Shown here piece after piece: positions 11,787 to 22,787 of a stretch of 64,000 bases of DNA; positions within the stretch are counted from its first letter, which is position 1, and each line of letters starts with the position of its first letter. A program made the position numbers and the translations under genes. This DNA is from Tretioscincus oriximinensis (taxonomy: Eukaryota > Chordata > Lepidosauria > Squamata > Gymnophthalmidae), in contig JAJVDF010000448.1 in the NCBI GenBank assembly GCA_022410635.1, positions 514,318 to 578,317 of the forward strand. The letters run 5' to 3'. Under the pieces are notes generated by a model that saw nothing but the letters and a program-made list of their open reading frames with translations, made no database searches and was not told where the DNA came from.

Positions 11787-12730
11787 TTGCATTGTATATA
11801 TACATTGGCTGTGGAAAACCTTAGATCATAATTGCAGCAATTATAAAAGGTTAAATCCTATCACTTCCCTGCCCATATGGAACATTTATGAACTAATACA
11901 ACAGATTTCTCTGATAATTATTTAGCTTTTCTTTTTTAAAAGTGGAAGGAAATTCCCAGCCATGCATCATTATCATTTGATTTAATATTATCTATTGAAA
12001 CTGGTATGTACTTTTAACTTTCCACATTTATGGATGTATATAAGAAGGCTTTATGTAGGCAAAGTTTTGAAGCCAAGAGGAGACAGCTCAGCTTTTGTTA
12101 CAGCTTTTTCCCAGCAACATTGGACAGCATAATAAATTATTTCTCCTTTCTATTTCCCCCAATGTAGTGCTTCCAGGTGTTCTAAGATTANAACTGCCTT
12201 TGTCTGTGTTAGCTGGCCATTGTGTGTTTTACTCTCTTATGACAATGTATCTGTCCGTACAAACAAGTAGTGCAATGAGATCATATCTGTCTAATCTTTG
12301 TGTTGCTTAACGATGAACGTTCAGAAGATGAAGCATTGATTTTTCAAAGATGACATATAGCCCAGGTAGCTCTTTCTTTTTTCTAAAAAGACCACACAAG
12401 ATATATGCTTGCTAAAAAAAATCAAAGTGCAAAGGTCAGAGGAAAGTCGTTGAAATAGTTTTCAAACAACTTATGATTACCCTTTATTGGAATACTATGG
12501 TAGGTATTTTCCACATATGCCCCCAAATGGAAAATTCTGAACACCATTTGTGTGTTTAAGAATTCATCTACATGAATTAAAAAAGTGACTAAAGTGATCT
12601 AGAGGTACAGGAATCCACACATTAGTGCCTGTAATCCACATTATATGCAGGAAAACGCACTTAAATTATAGTGGGGGTGACATGAAAACAATAGTGTTCA
12701 CAGGTGTTGTATTATGGTGTTTTGTAAGTA
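11787..12730. other. Unique intronic DNA, nothing recognised
   Basis: No supported gene or repeat family. Confidence 0.5.
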
Positions 12731-12731
12731 T

Positions 12732-12905
12732 ATAAGAAGAGCCCTACTGAATTGGGCCACAGCCTATCTAGTTCACTATTCTATCTCACACTGTGCCCCA
12801 CCAATTGGAGAGTAGGAAAAANTTTTACTTGTTCTTGATTACCTTCAAATGGCTTTACCGGAATACTGCCTGTTGCTCCATCCCCCCCTCAAAAGATGGA
12901 GCAAT
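12732..12905 (-). mobile_element. CR1 3' end, diverged
   Basis: On the plus strand it reads taagaagagccctactgaat through ttgctccatcc, the reverse of the CR1 3' UTR. It has internal deletions. Confidence 0.75.
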
Positions 12906-14116
12906 AAACACATTCTTTTTTATTAGTGTATGGTGTATAGATGCAGCTTCAGAGTGACTCTGGACTGGCCCATATACCCAACCAGTATGGACTTCTATTC
13001 CACAAATTTTGTGTGTCTTGGACAAGCTATGCCTTAGATCACACCGTCCTGTGAAAGAGAGTTTCTCGTATGCTTAATGGTCCAATACATTGTTGAATGT
13101 GTGAATATTTTTAAGAATAAATGTTGAGTCATTGATTTCTCTTGGTAGATTTAGGGCATCCTGACCTAAAAAATGAATCAGTCAGTCCCTTCACAAATGT
13201 AGAGATATGGGAACATAAACAAAGAACTTCTCTGACTGGTTTTCCTCATTTTNACTGAAAACAGCTTGACCTGGTGCAGATACATCATGTGATTGACAAG
13301 TGTTTGATAATCATCACGGTGCTGGGCCTGCCAGCAAACTGCATTAGTCATCATGCGTTCAAAATGTCCCCAACATTTAATTTCTCTTTAGGTATTATCC
13401 TCAAAAAGGATTCAGAGGCAGAAAGACAGTCATTTAGCTATGAAACTGTAGTAAACTCCAGGCTCACAGGGTTATGGTGCTTATGGAAATAGCTCTAATC
13501 CTTAAATACCTTTCTATAACAGGCAAAACATGATCCTGAAGGCATATGGTCAGTATTCCTCCATATATATTATACAGCAATAAAATGTAACCTCAAAAGT
13601 TTCATCTTCAGACCATGCTGAAGCACGCGGAATTATATATATCCTTTCAGAAGAAGTATAAATCATTTGTCTGTGATAGATCTCACCCGTGAAGTGATGT
13701 CATCAGGCTTGTTCTTAAGGAATTGTTTCCAGGAGAATGAGCAGAGTAGCACACGAACGAAGCAGGACGGTTCACCAGATGTTGCTGAACGTGATTCACA
13801 ATACCACGGATGCATAGAATTTAAGTAGAAGTGCTGAATTGCAAACTTCCAGATGCCAAACTACATCTCCCAGCATCCAATTCCCTGATTGAAGTACATG
13901 AAAATAGCTTCATCTGAATCTTTCAGATGGAGAGAAGGGAGCCAAGTCTCTGAGGACAAACTTAACTAAAACTTCCTCCCTCAACTACCAATTTTATTAT
14001 ACAGGAATAATAGAAGAAGCCAATCATATTGCAACAATATATGATGTAAAAAATAATCATGTCACTCTAACCCAAGAAGAATCCATCTCTGATGTTTAGT
14101 CTTGAACCATATCCCT
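12906..14116. other. Unique intronic DNA, nothing recognised
   Basis: No supported gene or repeat family. Confidence 0.5.
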
Positions 14117-14531
14117 GGCCAGGTGCACGTGATGCCCTAAAAACCACTACAATGCTATAATCTGGAATATAGCAATCACGTGTCCATGCACACCATGCAC
14201 ATGTATATTCTGTGACCAACGCCCCAATTCCTTAACATCGCTCACTGATCTCGTTGCAGTGCAATCCAATTTTTTTTAATTCACAACAGCCAATAGAAAC
14301 AACTGCCACATTCTCAATTGTTTTAACATCTGATGTCTTATATGTCCACACACATATGGTCATGAGATTATGGGGGTTCTCTGGAATGATACCTGAATAT
14401 CTGAGCAATAGTTTATTCCAGGAAAAATGGCATTTATTGTGGGACGACTATTGGAAAGTGCTTAGCACTTGTGCCCGAGTCTTCCTGATTGTGCTACGAA
14501 TGAGGTGGAAAAACGTTGTGTGCACACAGCC
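14117..14531. mobile_element. Harbinger-like MITE, older copy
   Basis: It matches 58956-59311 and 9791-10186 throughout, for example caatgccccaattcc-like and ggtggaaaaac blocks. The left end is decayed; the right end is gtgtgcacacagcc. The flanking duplication is no longer clear. Confidence 0.7.
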
Positions 14532-14585
14532 CATGTAGACCTATCAGAGAGGGTAAACATCTCCTTGCAAGTTGCAGTATCTTAT

Positions 14586-14690
14586 CTTTATTTATTTATT
14601 TATTTGTACTTGTATCCCGCCCTATACCCGAAGGTCTCAGGGCGGCCAACCATAGGGCGGCGCACATAGCTTATGTTGCTTTTTTTTACC
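14586..14690 (-). mobile_element. SINE 3' end with TTTA tail
   Basis: On the minus strand it ends in the cgggataca ... aaataaata form seen at 39190-39280, with ggccgccctgagaccttcgg upstream. The head is missing. Confidence 0.65.
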
Positions 14691-15293
14691 TTCTCAGGCC
14701 ATTCACACTGTCACTGTTTTCAGCTACCAGACAACCACATTCTTAATAACATATTGCTTTTGTCAACAGAGCATGCCCTCAATATGTGCCTTCGTCTGCA
14801 TAACCAACCAACACCTTTTACAGTATGAAATCCAAGATGAAAACAACATGGTTTACTTTGCCAAATGCCTGCATATCCATTATAATAATAATTATATGCA
14901 AAGCTAAGGCTGAAACGACTGAAGCATTGCTAACTTACGAAATTGATCAAAACACATTGCCATACCTGATGGCATGTAATGCTAGGAGTTGTAATTAAAG
15001 AACATCTGGAGAACCGCAGTTGAGCACTTTTGGTTTAAAGCTACCCAGCTGCAACAATGCTTCTAGGTATAAATGTGTGAAACCTTATTGAGAGCCATAT
15101 CTCAAAAAGGCTATTGAAAATAACCTTCTGCATGGAGTGGCAGCAGATGTGTGAACAGTGCGCTGTTGCTGCCCTGAGTGACTAGGAGGTATGCACACGC
15201 TCCACTACGGTGCAGAACCTGCAGATATTTACGTATTTGGTCATTATCTAAGATATACTAATTGAGANATGTACACTGGAAGTGCCTGGTGTG
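14691..15293. other. Unique intronic DNA, nothing recognised
   Basis: No supported gene or repeat family. Confidence 0.5.
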
Positions 15294-15311
15294 GAAGCCC
15301 CCCGAACGTGA

Positions 15312-15490
15312 AGGAGGGAGGGAGGNAGAAAGAGGAGGATGGCGATAGAGGGAGGGAGAAGGGACTTCGGAAGAAGGGGCTTAGGAAAGGAAGGAGGAGG
15401 AGGAGGAGATGGAGGAGAAGGAGGGATGGAGGCAAAGGGGAGGAAGAAGTGTGGAACAAAAGAGAAGGTGGAGGGAAGAGATGAAAGAGG
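15312..15490. repeat. Purine-rich (GGA) low-complexity tract
   Basis: GGA/GAA-rich sequence. The apparent open frames on both strands are composition artefacts. Confidence 0.9.
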
Positions 15491-15493
15491 AAC

Positions 15494-15538
15494 AAAAAAT
15501 TGGCCTGTGGGGCATCAAAACCCACAGGCCAATTTTTT
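15494..15538. repeat. Perfect 18-bp hairpin
   Basis: Arms 15494-15511 and 15521-15538 (AAAAAATTGGCCTGTGGG and its exact reverse complement) are separated by a 9-base loop. It lies directly after the GA tract. Its role is unknown; it may be the remnant of a foldback element. Confidence 0.85.
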
Positions 15539-16209
15539 GGACCTCTCTACTAGTTTCTACTATATTTACCAGAATTCTCAAAGTAATTTTCCTACATCCC
15601 TAGCAGTGTTCCTAATACAATAATATCAGTATTTGATAGTAAAGGTTCAGTCCAATAACACTCCAGGATTAGAAACTATTTCTGTTTGGAAAATCTATCA
15701 TTCTAATGCCACTTGCCACAGACCATCATGACAGAGGGGTACCAAAAAGAGATACAAGGACTCACTGGAAAAAAATGCTTGATATCTGCCATGTTGGCCA
15801 CTGTGAGTGATCTTATTTAGCCACTGATCATGTGGACGGAGATATACCATCCACAAGGCTGTCTCCTTCTTTGAGAACATGTGCAGGGATACCCACGAGA
15901 ACAAAAGTAAAAGGAGGAAGAACCAGGGTACCAGAGCACCACCGTATCCAGATAAGACCTTCCCCTGTAGCCAATCTGGCTGGATCTGCTTATCCACATC
16001 ATCCTCATTAGCCACAGAGAGCCTGTATCAGATATGGACAACTCCCTTCATAAGAATCTTTGTTCACAAAGCTGCACCATGATGACCATTTTAAAAAAAC
16101 TGCATTTGTTGCACATTTACATTTAGACTGCCTTTAAATAGCTTTTTTTAAAAAAAACAAGACAACACATTTGCAAGTATGTCCCCATTTTTCTTCAGTC
16201 TTCCTCGCA
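15539..16209. other. Mostly unique intronic DNA
   Basis: No gene was recognised. The segment near 16043-16070 is a diverged match to the short repeat at 2135-2165. Confidence 0.45.
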
Positions 16210-16214
16210 GTTCC

Positions 16215-16868
16215 CTCTGTTCTCAACACATTCAGGCAATTCTCGTGACATCAAAAACCCCAGAAATAATTGCAGCGCTTGCCTGACTACGAGCCCCAGC
16301 ATTCTTTGTGACCCTGTATACAATTCCCAGGCAATCATTGCTAAACAAGAGCCAATGAGCATTTTACAATTTGCATACTGAAGCTCTGAGGCAGCTTCGC
16401 TTGCGGACTTTACAAAATGGAGGCTGCTAAATCGCATAATATGCAGAGGCTATTTAATCCGCAATAAAGACCTTTAGAGTGTGTGGAATGCTGGACATAC
16501 ATGGTTCTGTGGGGTGGACAGAAAGTAAAATCGCCTCCAAAGTGTGCTGACCAGATGACCCCATTTGGGGGGGTTGAACATCCGTTTTGGTGGTGCTTCC
16601 CAGTTTTTTCTGAGGAAAAAAAAATTGAAAAAAAACTTTTTTTGAAAAAAAATTCCTCAGAAAAAAACAGAGGCACCCCCAAACCAGGTTTTCAACCCAC
16701 CCATCCCAAAAGGGCTCATCTGGTTAGCCTACCCAAAGCACAGGAAATAGAACGTAGGGATTGGGCATTAGACTGAGAAGTTCAGCTACTTGTTAACAAT
16801 GCAAGGGTGAATATATTCCCTCTGGTATGACCTGTCATAAAAATGTTCATTCTCTATTATATTTCTAG
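16215..16868. mobile_element. Old DNA-transposon-like repeat, partial
   Basis: 16283-16542 is related to 33990-34150, 47680-47830 and 61412-62055, through shared blocks such as cagcattct.tg, agagccaatga and acatggttc.gtgggg. It is interrupted by the foldback element at 16543-16731. The right boundary is not defined and the repeat does not reach the CPQ exon with certainty. Confidence 0.5.
16543..16731. mobile_element. Foldback MITE, family TAGGCTGACCAG
   Basis: Left gctgaccagatgaccc pairs with right gggctcatctggttagc, and the whole element is an imperfect palindrome (ttttttctgagga in the left arm, tcctcagaaaaaa in the right). CCAAAG is repeated on both sides (16536-16541, 16733-16738). A related locus at 62041-62055 shows the site with one CCAAAG and no insertion. 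Confidence 0.85.
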
Positions 16869-16980
16869 GTTGTCTTGATCAGTGGACATCTGGACAGTTG
16901 NGATGTAGGTCAAGGAGCCATGGATGATGGGGGTGGAGCCTTTATATCTTGGGAAGCATTATCACTCATTAAAGACCTTG
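16869..16980 (+). CDS. CPQ: Carboxypeptidase Q, internal exon (first in window)
   Basis: This exon encodes 37 codons plus one base, beginning VVLISGHLDS and ending SLIKDL followed by the first base of a Gly codon. It matches carboxypeptidase Q, a secreted or lysosomal M28-family dizinc exopeptidase that acts as a homodimer and removes C-terminal residues from small peptides. SGHLDS carries the His zinc ligand and AMDDGGG the bridging Asp. The acceptor is atttctag at 16861-16868 and the donor is gtaaat at 16981. It starts in phase 0 and ends in phase 1, matching the next exon. Base 16901 is N, in the third position of the codon after LDS; family conservation (LDSWDVG) says it should be TGG for Trp. 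The upstream exon was not found in 1-16868. Identification is firm; exon numbering is not attempted. Confidence 0.96.
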
Positions 16981-17161
16981 GTAAATATTTACCTTCTTTT
17001 TTATCTCATTTAATGAATATCACATTATATTGCTTCTTGAACCTTTTTTTAAGTAGTAAAAGCAAGTGCTGTTAGCGAACCCACTCTGCTATGCAGTTAT
17101 GCTATGAGTTATCATTCATTACAGTCATATTTTGAGCTTTGACTATATATCCATGTGCTGA

Positions 17162-17187
17162 AAGACATCCAAGGCATTGGATGTCTT
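17162..17187. repeat. Perfect 11-bp hairpin
   Basis: AAGACATCCAA, the loop ggca, then TTGGATGTCTT. No function is assigned. Confidence 0.8.
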
Positions 17188-17284
17188 GGAAATACATTGT
17201 TTACCCTACTGAAGGAGCTTGATGTAACATGAATAGTTGAGTGCTCTCAAAGGCACAAAAACCTACAGTATGCNAGGAGCTACT

Positions 17285-17455
17285 CTCAAGGTGGTAAGTC
17301 ATTGCCATACATTGCCACAGGAGGTAGCATCTGCCCTTTACTGGACGTCTTCATGCAGAGGTTGGACAGCCATTTGCCAGGGATTGTTTAGTGGAGCTTG
17401 TTTTGTGTAGGGCATTGGAGGTCCTATGCAACTCTGTCATTCTTTGATGATAGGC
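17285..17455 (+). mobile_element. Old CR1-type 3' end
   Basis: It resembles the end of CR1-type elements: ggcatggacagccatttg-like text, then ggaggtcctatgcaactctg and a degenerate attctttgatga tail. It is more diverged than the other CR1 copies and the subfamily is not certain. Confidence 0.5.
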
Positions 17456-18119
17456 ATGGCAATTCCACGTCCTGGAATAACCTCAGGTTTTACACCTTAG
17501 ATACAGCTGAAATCCCTTCGGAAAATGTTCTAGTAAAGCAAATTAACATTGTATGTGATCCTGAGGACCTCAAATATTTGTTCGGTTTTGCTCTCAAGTG
17601 AAACATATTTATAGCTTAAGCAGTTCTTCTCCCGATGTTTTTCTTAGGATAAAAGGATTTCATAACAGAGTATGTGTCAGTATTTGTAAAGGTCATGCAC
17701 AGTATCTCTTAATTTCTTTTTACTGTATTCAAATTGACATTTTGGCTATTAAATTCATTAATTACTTTTCTTAGACGCTCTAGGAACTTAAACATATATA
17801 TGTTTGTAAAAAACAAGAAGTAAAAATACAATGTTTGCAAAAGCTCACGGACAACTGAGGCCAACCCAAAGATAAGTAGTTGGGATTACATTGTTATATA
17901 TGTAGATAAAAGGCTAATACATATAAAGGGTTTGTTATTGTAGATTGCTGCTTCATAAGAATGAATTCTTATGAATATTATAAATAATGATACAAGTTAA
18001 AACCATTTGTAGAATATTGTTATATTAAAAACAGGATGGGAAAAGATCTAGTGCTTTGAAGCACAGCAAGCCATGAATTTATGTCTTTTTTAATGTTTAT
18101 AATGATCCTTTCACCAAAG
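17456..18119. other. Unique intronic DNA, nothing recognised
   Basis: AT-rich; no supported gene or repeat. Confidence 0.5.
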
Positions 18120-18298
18120 TGCAGTGCATATAGCTTTTGTTGCTTCCTCTACAGCAGACACCCTGTGAAGTAGAAGGGGCCAAGAGAGTTCTAAAGAACT
18201 GTGACTGGCCCACTCCTTCATGGAGGAGTGTGGAATTGAATAGGGAGGCTACCATATAGGAGTCCAACACTCTAACCACTACACCAAACTGGCTTTCT
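18120..18298 (-). mobile_element. tRNA-headed SINE, type with gtttggtgtagtgg head
   Basis: Read on the minus strand it starts gccagtttggtgtagtggtt, continues through a cactcctccatgaag-like block, and stops before the tail. It is the same family as 39026-39280 and 47088-47320. Confidence 0.8.
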
Positions 18299-18369
18299 TA
18301 TTGATGGCCTTCACTGGATTGNTGAAAGAACAGATTACTGGACTAGATAATCTGTGGATTCAATTGAGT

Positions 18370-18635
18370 GGGCACGAATGACTCAGTCACTAAGGAATCT
18401 GTCTCTCATCTGGAAGATGGGGTTTCGAAGCCCTGTGTCGGATGTGGGGAGGGGTGAGCATATTCTGCTAGCCTGTAGCTCTAGCCAACCCAGCTATTTG
18501 AAAGCAATAATTGAAGGAAATTGCAAATGATTGCAAGTAGATACATGGGGAAGATAAAATGTGAGCCTCTGGGCAAAATACCCTTGTAAGCTGCTTTGAG
18601 TCCCTTTGAAAGGTGAGAAAAGTGGGGACAACCAC
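18370..18635 (+). mobile_element. tRNA-headed SINE (Sauria-SINE type)
   Basis: The head ggcacgaatgactcagtcac includes the A-box region, and ggtttcgaagccctg resembles box B with one extra T. The body matches 30329-30598. The tail is cut at gtgggg and abuts the short repeat at 18639. Confidence 0.87.
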
Positions 18636-18638
18636 CNC

Positions 18639-18681
18639 CCCTTCATAGATCTTGGTTTGTGAAGTTGTTTTCTTCTTCTTC
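18639..18681 (+). repeat. Short repeat with TTC tail
   Basis: It is nearly identical to 2137-2175 (cttcatagatcttggtttg) and ends in four TTC units. Confidence 0.6.
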
Positions 18682-19712
18682 TATGTACAATGGGGGTTTA
18701 GTGTTTTCATAACAGGCATTACTGTACTGTGCCTCATTTTTGTGACACATGCCACTGAATTGTACTACAGCTGTGACCAGTCTATTCCCTGAATAGACTG
18801 AGCACCTGTAATGCTGAAGAGGCCACATTTTAATTGTGGCACTTCTGCAGAAACAGGCAAACAGTAANAGTCTTTTCAGTGCTCTGGCTAAAAACAGGTT
18901 CCTCACTTGTTCAGCTGCTGGCACCCAGCTGTATCCACCCCTCAAAAAGCCACAATATCCCAGTTAATGGGATTGGGTGCATATACGTCAGCCTTTTCCA
19001 TTAGCCAGCAGTACATACCTGGTGTCTTTTATTGTATAGAGAGATGAAGAACGAATGTATGCACTCCAAATGCTTAAATGTGATCTGTGAACACTGCAGA
19101 GTGATTTGGCCTCTTGTGATGTATTTGATAGAAAGGACCTCTTATATCACTACTGATGTATTTTGGTACTCTGGACATGTTCAGTTCCTCTAAATCCTCT
19201 TTTCCATAAGTAGTAATTACTTTCAAAGTAATTGCTTTCGTAACACGGCTGTGCTTCTTACTGTACTAGAAAAATACTTCTAACTTGGAATAATATTTCT
19301 CATTTATCTTCTCACTTTCTTTATTCTCGGCTTTCCAAATATCCTCAANTCATAGTGTCAAGCATGTCTGTGCAAGAAATGCCTCATTCTAGCAGATGAA
19401 ATGTGGGTGGATTGATATCAGTGTGTGTTTGTCTACACCCTATTCTGTGCTAAAAATGGATAATTTAGCAGCTACAGATTCATAAAATCTGTTATTTTTG
19501 TTAATATTATCTATTTATTTATTTATTAAACACTAATTGACCCACATTATGCAATGGCCATGTAAAAATGTAGTAGAAGCTTCATGGGCTGGTTGCCATT
19601 AAATGTGGAAACCCTTCAGATGTTTGACTGAACACGATTACAGTCAACTCTGGCCAGTGTTTGTTCAGCTTTGACAGCATTTAAAGGGCCACAAATTCAT
19701 TATTTGTTTACA
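18682..19712. other. Unique intronic DNA
   Basis: No gene was recognised. A short ATTT run lies at 19509-19528. Confidence 0.5.
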
Positions 19713-20212
19713 TGGGATAAACAGTAAGATAGCCAAGTTTGCTGATGACACTAAACTGTTCAGGATAGTGAAAGTGATTGCAAAGAGCTCCAGAGGGATC
19801 TCTTGAAATTGGATGGGTGGCCAAAAGACTGGCAAATTAATTCAACTTAAACAAGGGGGCATAGAACCCCAATTACTCCTATCAGCTGATGGGAACCAAG
19901 ATTTCTGTGACAGAGGTGGAAAAGGAACTTGAGGTTTGGGTGGACAGGTCAATGAAGGTGTCAAACCCAGTGTGCAGCAGCAGTGAAAAATTCAGTGTTA
20001 GGAGTAATTAGAAAGGGAATTCAAACAAGTCAGCAAGTGTTGTTTTGCTACTTTATAAATCTGTGGTGAGGCCACATTTGGAATACTATGTTCAGTTCTG
20101 GTCACCACACCTCAGAAATGATATTGTGGAACTAGAGAAGGTGCAGAAAAGGACAACAAGAATGATCAAAGAGCTGGGACATCTCCCTACTGAAATCAAG
20201 CTGCAATGTCTG
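19713..20212 (+). mobile_element. CR1 RT fragment, plus strand
   Basis: It starts at the gccaagtttgctgatgacac block (translated AKFADDTKLF, the RT catalytic FADD motif) and matches 36140-36650 with indels. It stops at caatgtctg. It has no 3' end. Confidence 0.9.
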
Positions 20213-20238
20213 ATTCCAAACTAATGTGTTTCAAGAGT

Positions 20239-20927
20239 TAACATACGAACATACGAACACAAGAAGAGCCACACTAGATCAGGCCACAGCCCATCAAGTC
20301 CAGCATTCTGTCTCACACAGAGGCCCACCAGATGCACCTGGGAAGTCCAAACAGAGGAAAGCAAAATATCCACCTGTTCATGACTCCCTGCAAATGATGT
20401 CTCAGGAGTCCTGCCTGTTGCTCCATCCCGGAGGCAACATCCAGACATCCATCCTAGTATCCATTTATACCACTGTGTCCATAAACCTGTCTTGAAACTA
20501 TCCAAGCTGTTAGCTACCAACACCTCTTCAGGAAGTAAATTTCACAGGCCGATGACACTCTGGGTGAAAAAATACTTTCCTTTGTCTGTTCTCACTTTTC
20601 TACCCAACAGTTTTAAGGAGTGCCCTCTGNTCCTAGTGTTGTATGANAGGGAAAACATTTTTTCTCTTTTCACCCTATCTATTCCATGCATGATTTTATA
20701 CACTTCAATCAGATCACCTCTCAAATGTCGCCTCTCGAGGCTGAAGAGGCCCAGACATTTCAGCCTGACTTCATAAGGGAGTTGCTTCAGACCCTTGATC
20801 ATTTTTGTTGCCCTTTTCTGCACCTTCTCCAGTTCCACAATATCCCTTTTAAGATGTGGTGACCAGAACTGAACACAGTATTCCAAATGTGGCCTCACCA
20901 CAGATTTATAAAGAGGCAAAATACCTG
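20239..20927 (-). mobile_element. CR1 RT end and 3' UTR, minus strand
   Basis: The reverse of about 36490-37172 of the long CR1, with its terminal repeat (acatacgaacatacgaacac) at the left. It lies head-on to the plus-strand copy at 19713-20212; both contain the [13 protein letters not shown] coding region, giving an inverted repeat of roughly 150-170 bp. Confidence 0.92.
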
Positions 20928-21269
20928 TTGTGTAAAGGGAAAATTATTTACAACCACTGTCTGCTTCTTCTGTGCACAGATTAGTTCCAACCCCTGTCAT
21001 ATTGATGCCAAATCTGTCAGCTCTGCAAGCACATTTATCCTTCAGATATAGTCCGCTGTGTGGCACAGATGTTTATTTCTGCACTAATGGCTAAAATTAC
21101 TCCAATGCCCAAGCTGAAGATCTTTTGCCACTGCTACTTCCTTTTGCAGTTTCATTGCTGATATCTGCTGCAATACTGTGTTGTCATAACTGTTAAACAA
21201 TCACTATTAATCTATGCTGTGTAGTGAAATTATAGACCCTTCCTGCACTGTGTGGTACTCCACAACAAA

Positions 21270-22049
21270 AGCTGTGTTCACACAGCTATTTTATTCCTCA
21301 GTTGTAGCGACATGAGGAAGGTTGGGGCACACGTGTAAAGCGTGTTTCAGCAGGCCTTTCGCAATAAACGCTATTTAACTCAGAATAAAATATTGCTGGG
21401 ATAATCAGGCATTATTGCGGNGAACTTCTGAAATCTCGCAGCCAACCTCCGTCATCTCGTAGCTACCCCCTTTCTTCTCCTGTGTGAACATTATTAGTGT
21501 GAGAGACAGGAAGGGAGAGATGACAGGAGGAAACGCGTCTGTCAATGTTGCTCATCGTTTCACCGAGCTGATCTCCAGGCAAGCAGCCCCTGAAAGCAGG
21601 CGGAGGGCAGTCTGGGCTTAGGAAAAGGCTTCTCATGACACGCAGCCGGCCCCGCCGTGTTGTTTCGGCTGTGCCCTCCTTCCAGCACAGCCCTCCACCT
21701 GCTTTTTGGGGCTGCTGCGTGGAGATCGGCTCGGTGAAATGAAGGGGAACATTGACAGACGTCCTGTCAAGCTCCCCATCTCCTCCTCCTCACCTCAGAC
21801 CAAACCATTTGACAGCGCCGATCTCCAGGCAGCAGCCCCCGAAAGCAGGCAGAGGGCTGGTTGGAAGGAGGACACAGCTGAAGCAATGTGGCGGAGCCGG
21901 CTGCGTATGACAAGAATTCAANAATACGTGTGCACAGACACACCATTGTATATTCCGAAATATAGCTTCATGGTGTGAAGTGACCTGCCATTGCTATATT
22001 CAGGTATATAGCTTTATTCTGGTTTTTAGCTCATTGTGTGAACACAGCC
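21270..22049. mobile_element. 780-bp terminal-inverted-repeat element
   Basis: The ends gctgtgttcacacagc and gtgtgaacacagcc are inverted repeats, with AAA on each side as a possible decayed 3-bp duplication. The interior is GC-rich and has direct repeats (21562-21605 with 21816-21858) and an inverted pair (21534-21577 with 21720-21762). No transposase was recognised. Confidence 0.65.
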
Positions 22050-22712
22050 AAAGTCTGGAATGTTAAAGCTAACAAGCTTTGCTCCAGGATCTGACGAGAG
22101 AAGGAAATCCTCACTAGCCTATATTAACCCTGGAGCAACCCTTCTGCTCATAGCCTCCTTTAGACCTCCCCTATGACTCCTAAGACACTGGCAGACTATA
22201 TACCAGTCAGTGTGGTGTTTCCTTCACTCTTTTTTCTGTGCTTGAGCCAGTGTTGGGTTTCTTCACTTCATTGCACCCAGAATTCCTGTTCTGAACAAGC
22301 AGAGCAATCTATTTCTTTCAAATGTCGGCAGCATGCAATAGGGGTGGTAAAAAGTAAACATCTGTGGAATTTGGGCAGCAATCCCTTCATGGTTGAGATT
22401 CTGAGAACTTTGCCCCATGTGGAGGCCAACTTGCAGGGCGAATGTTCTCAATGGCAAATCAAATCCCACCCACGTGTGACCCATCGTGGAGGGTCCTGCA
22501 AATATTTGTGATTTGTGCAGAAGAACTCTGTCTTTGCTTCCTTGATGCTCCTGGTTCACGGAATCAGGCAGACGTCAGAGACCTCAGACTATCCACTAGC
22601 ATAGCTTCTTCTCAACCAAGCAGCCACCTGTGTGATGTGTGTCTTGGAAACAGCTAAGCAAGGTTTTTCTTTTCATTCTTAAACCACAGCCAGCTGTGTG
22701 TTCCCTTTCCCA
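22050..22712. other. Unique intronic DNA
   Basis: No gene or repeat family was recognised. Confidence 0.5.
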
Positions 22713-22773
22713 TTTCCACTGTTCCTTTCAGAAGTGGTTATGNTTTCCACTGTTCCTTTCAGAAGTGGTTATG
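22713..22773. repeat. 30-bp tandem duplication
   Basis: 22713-22742 and 22744-22773 are identical, separated by one N, and run into a 15-base G tract (22773-22787). It may be real or an assembly join. Confidence 0.85.
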
Positions 22774-22787
22774 GGGGGGGGGGGGGG

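Noticed and set aside
1..16868. Search for the CPQ exon preceding SGHLDS
   Set aside because: No reading resembling the TVAEI-type segment that should precede VVLISGHLDS was found by eye; it is probably upstream of the window, though a short exon could be missed.
20542..20919. 125-aa open frame on the minus strand as a possible gene
   Set aside because: It is the CR1 reverse transcriptase C-terminal region and part of the element annotated there.
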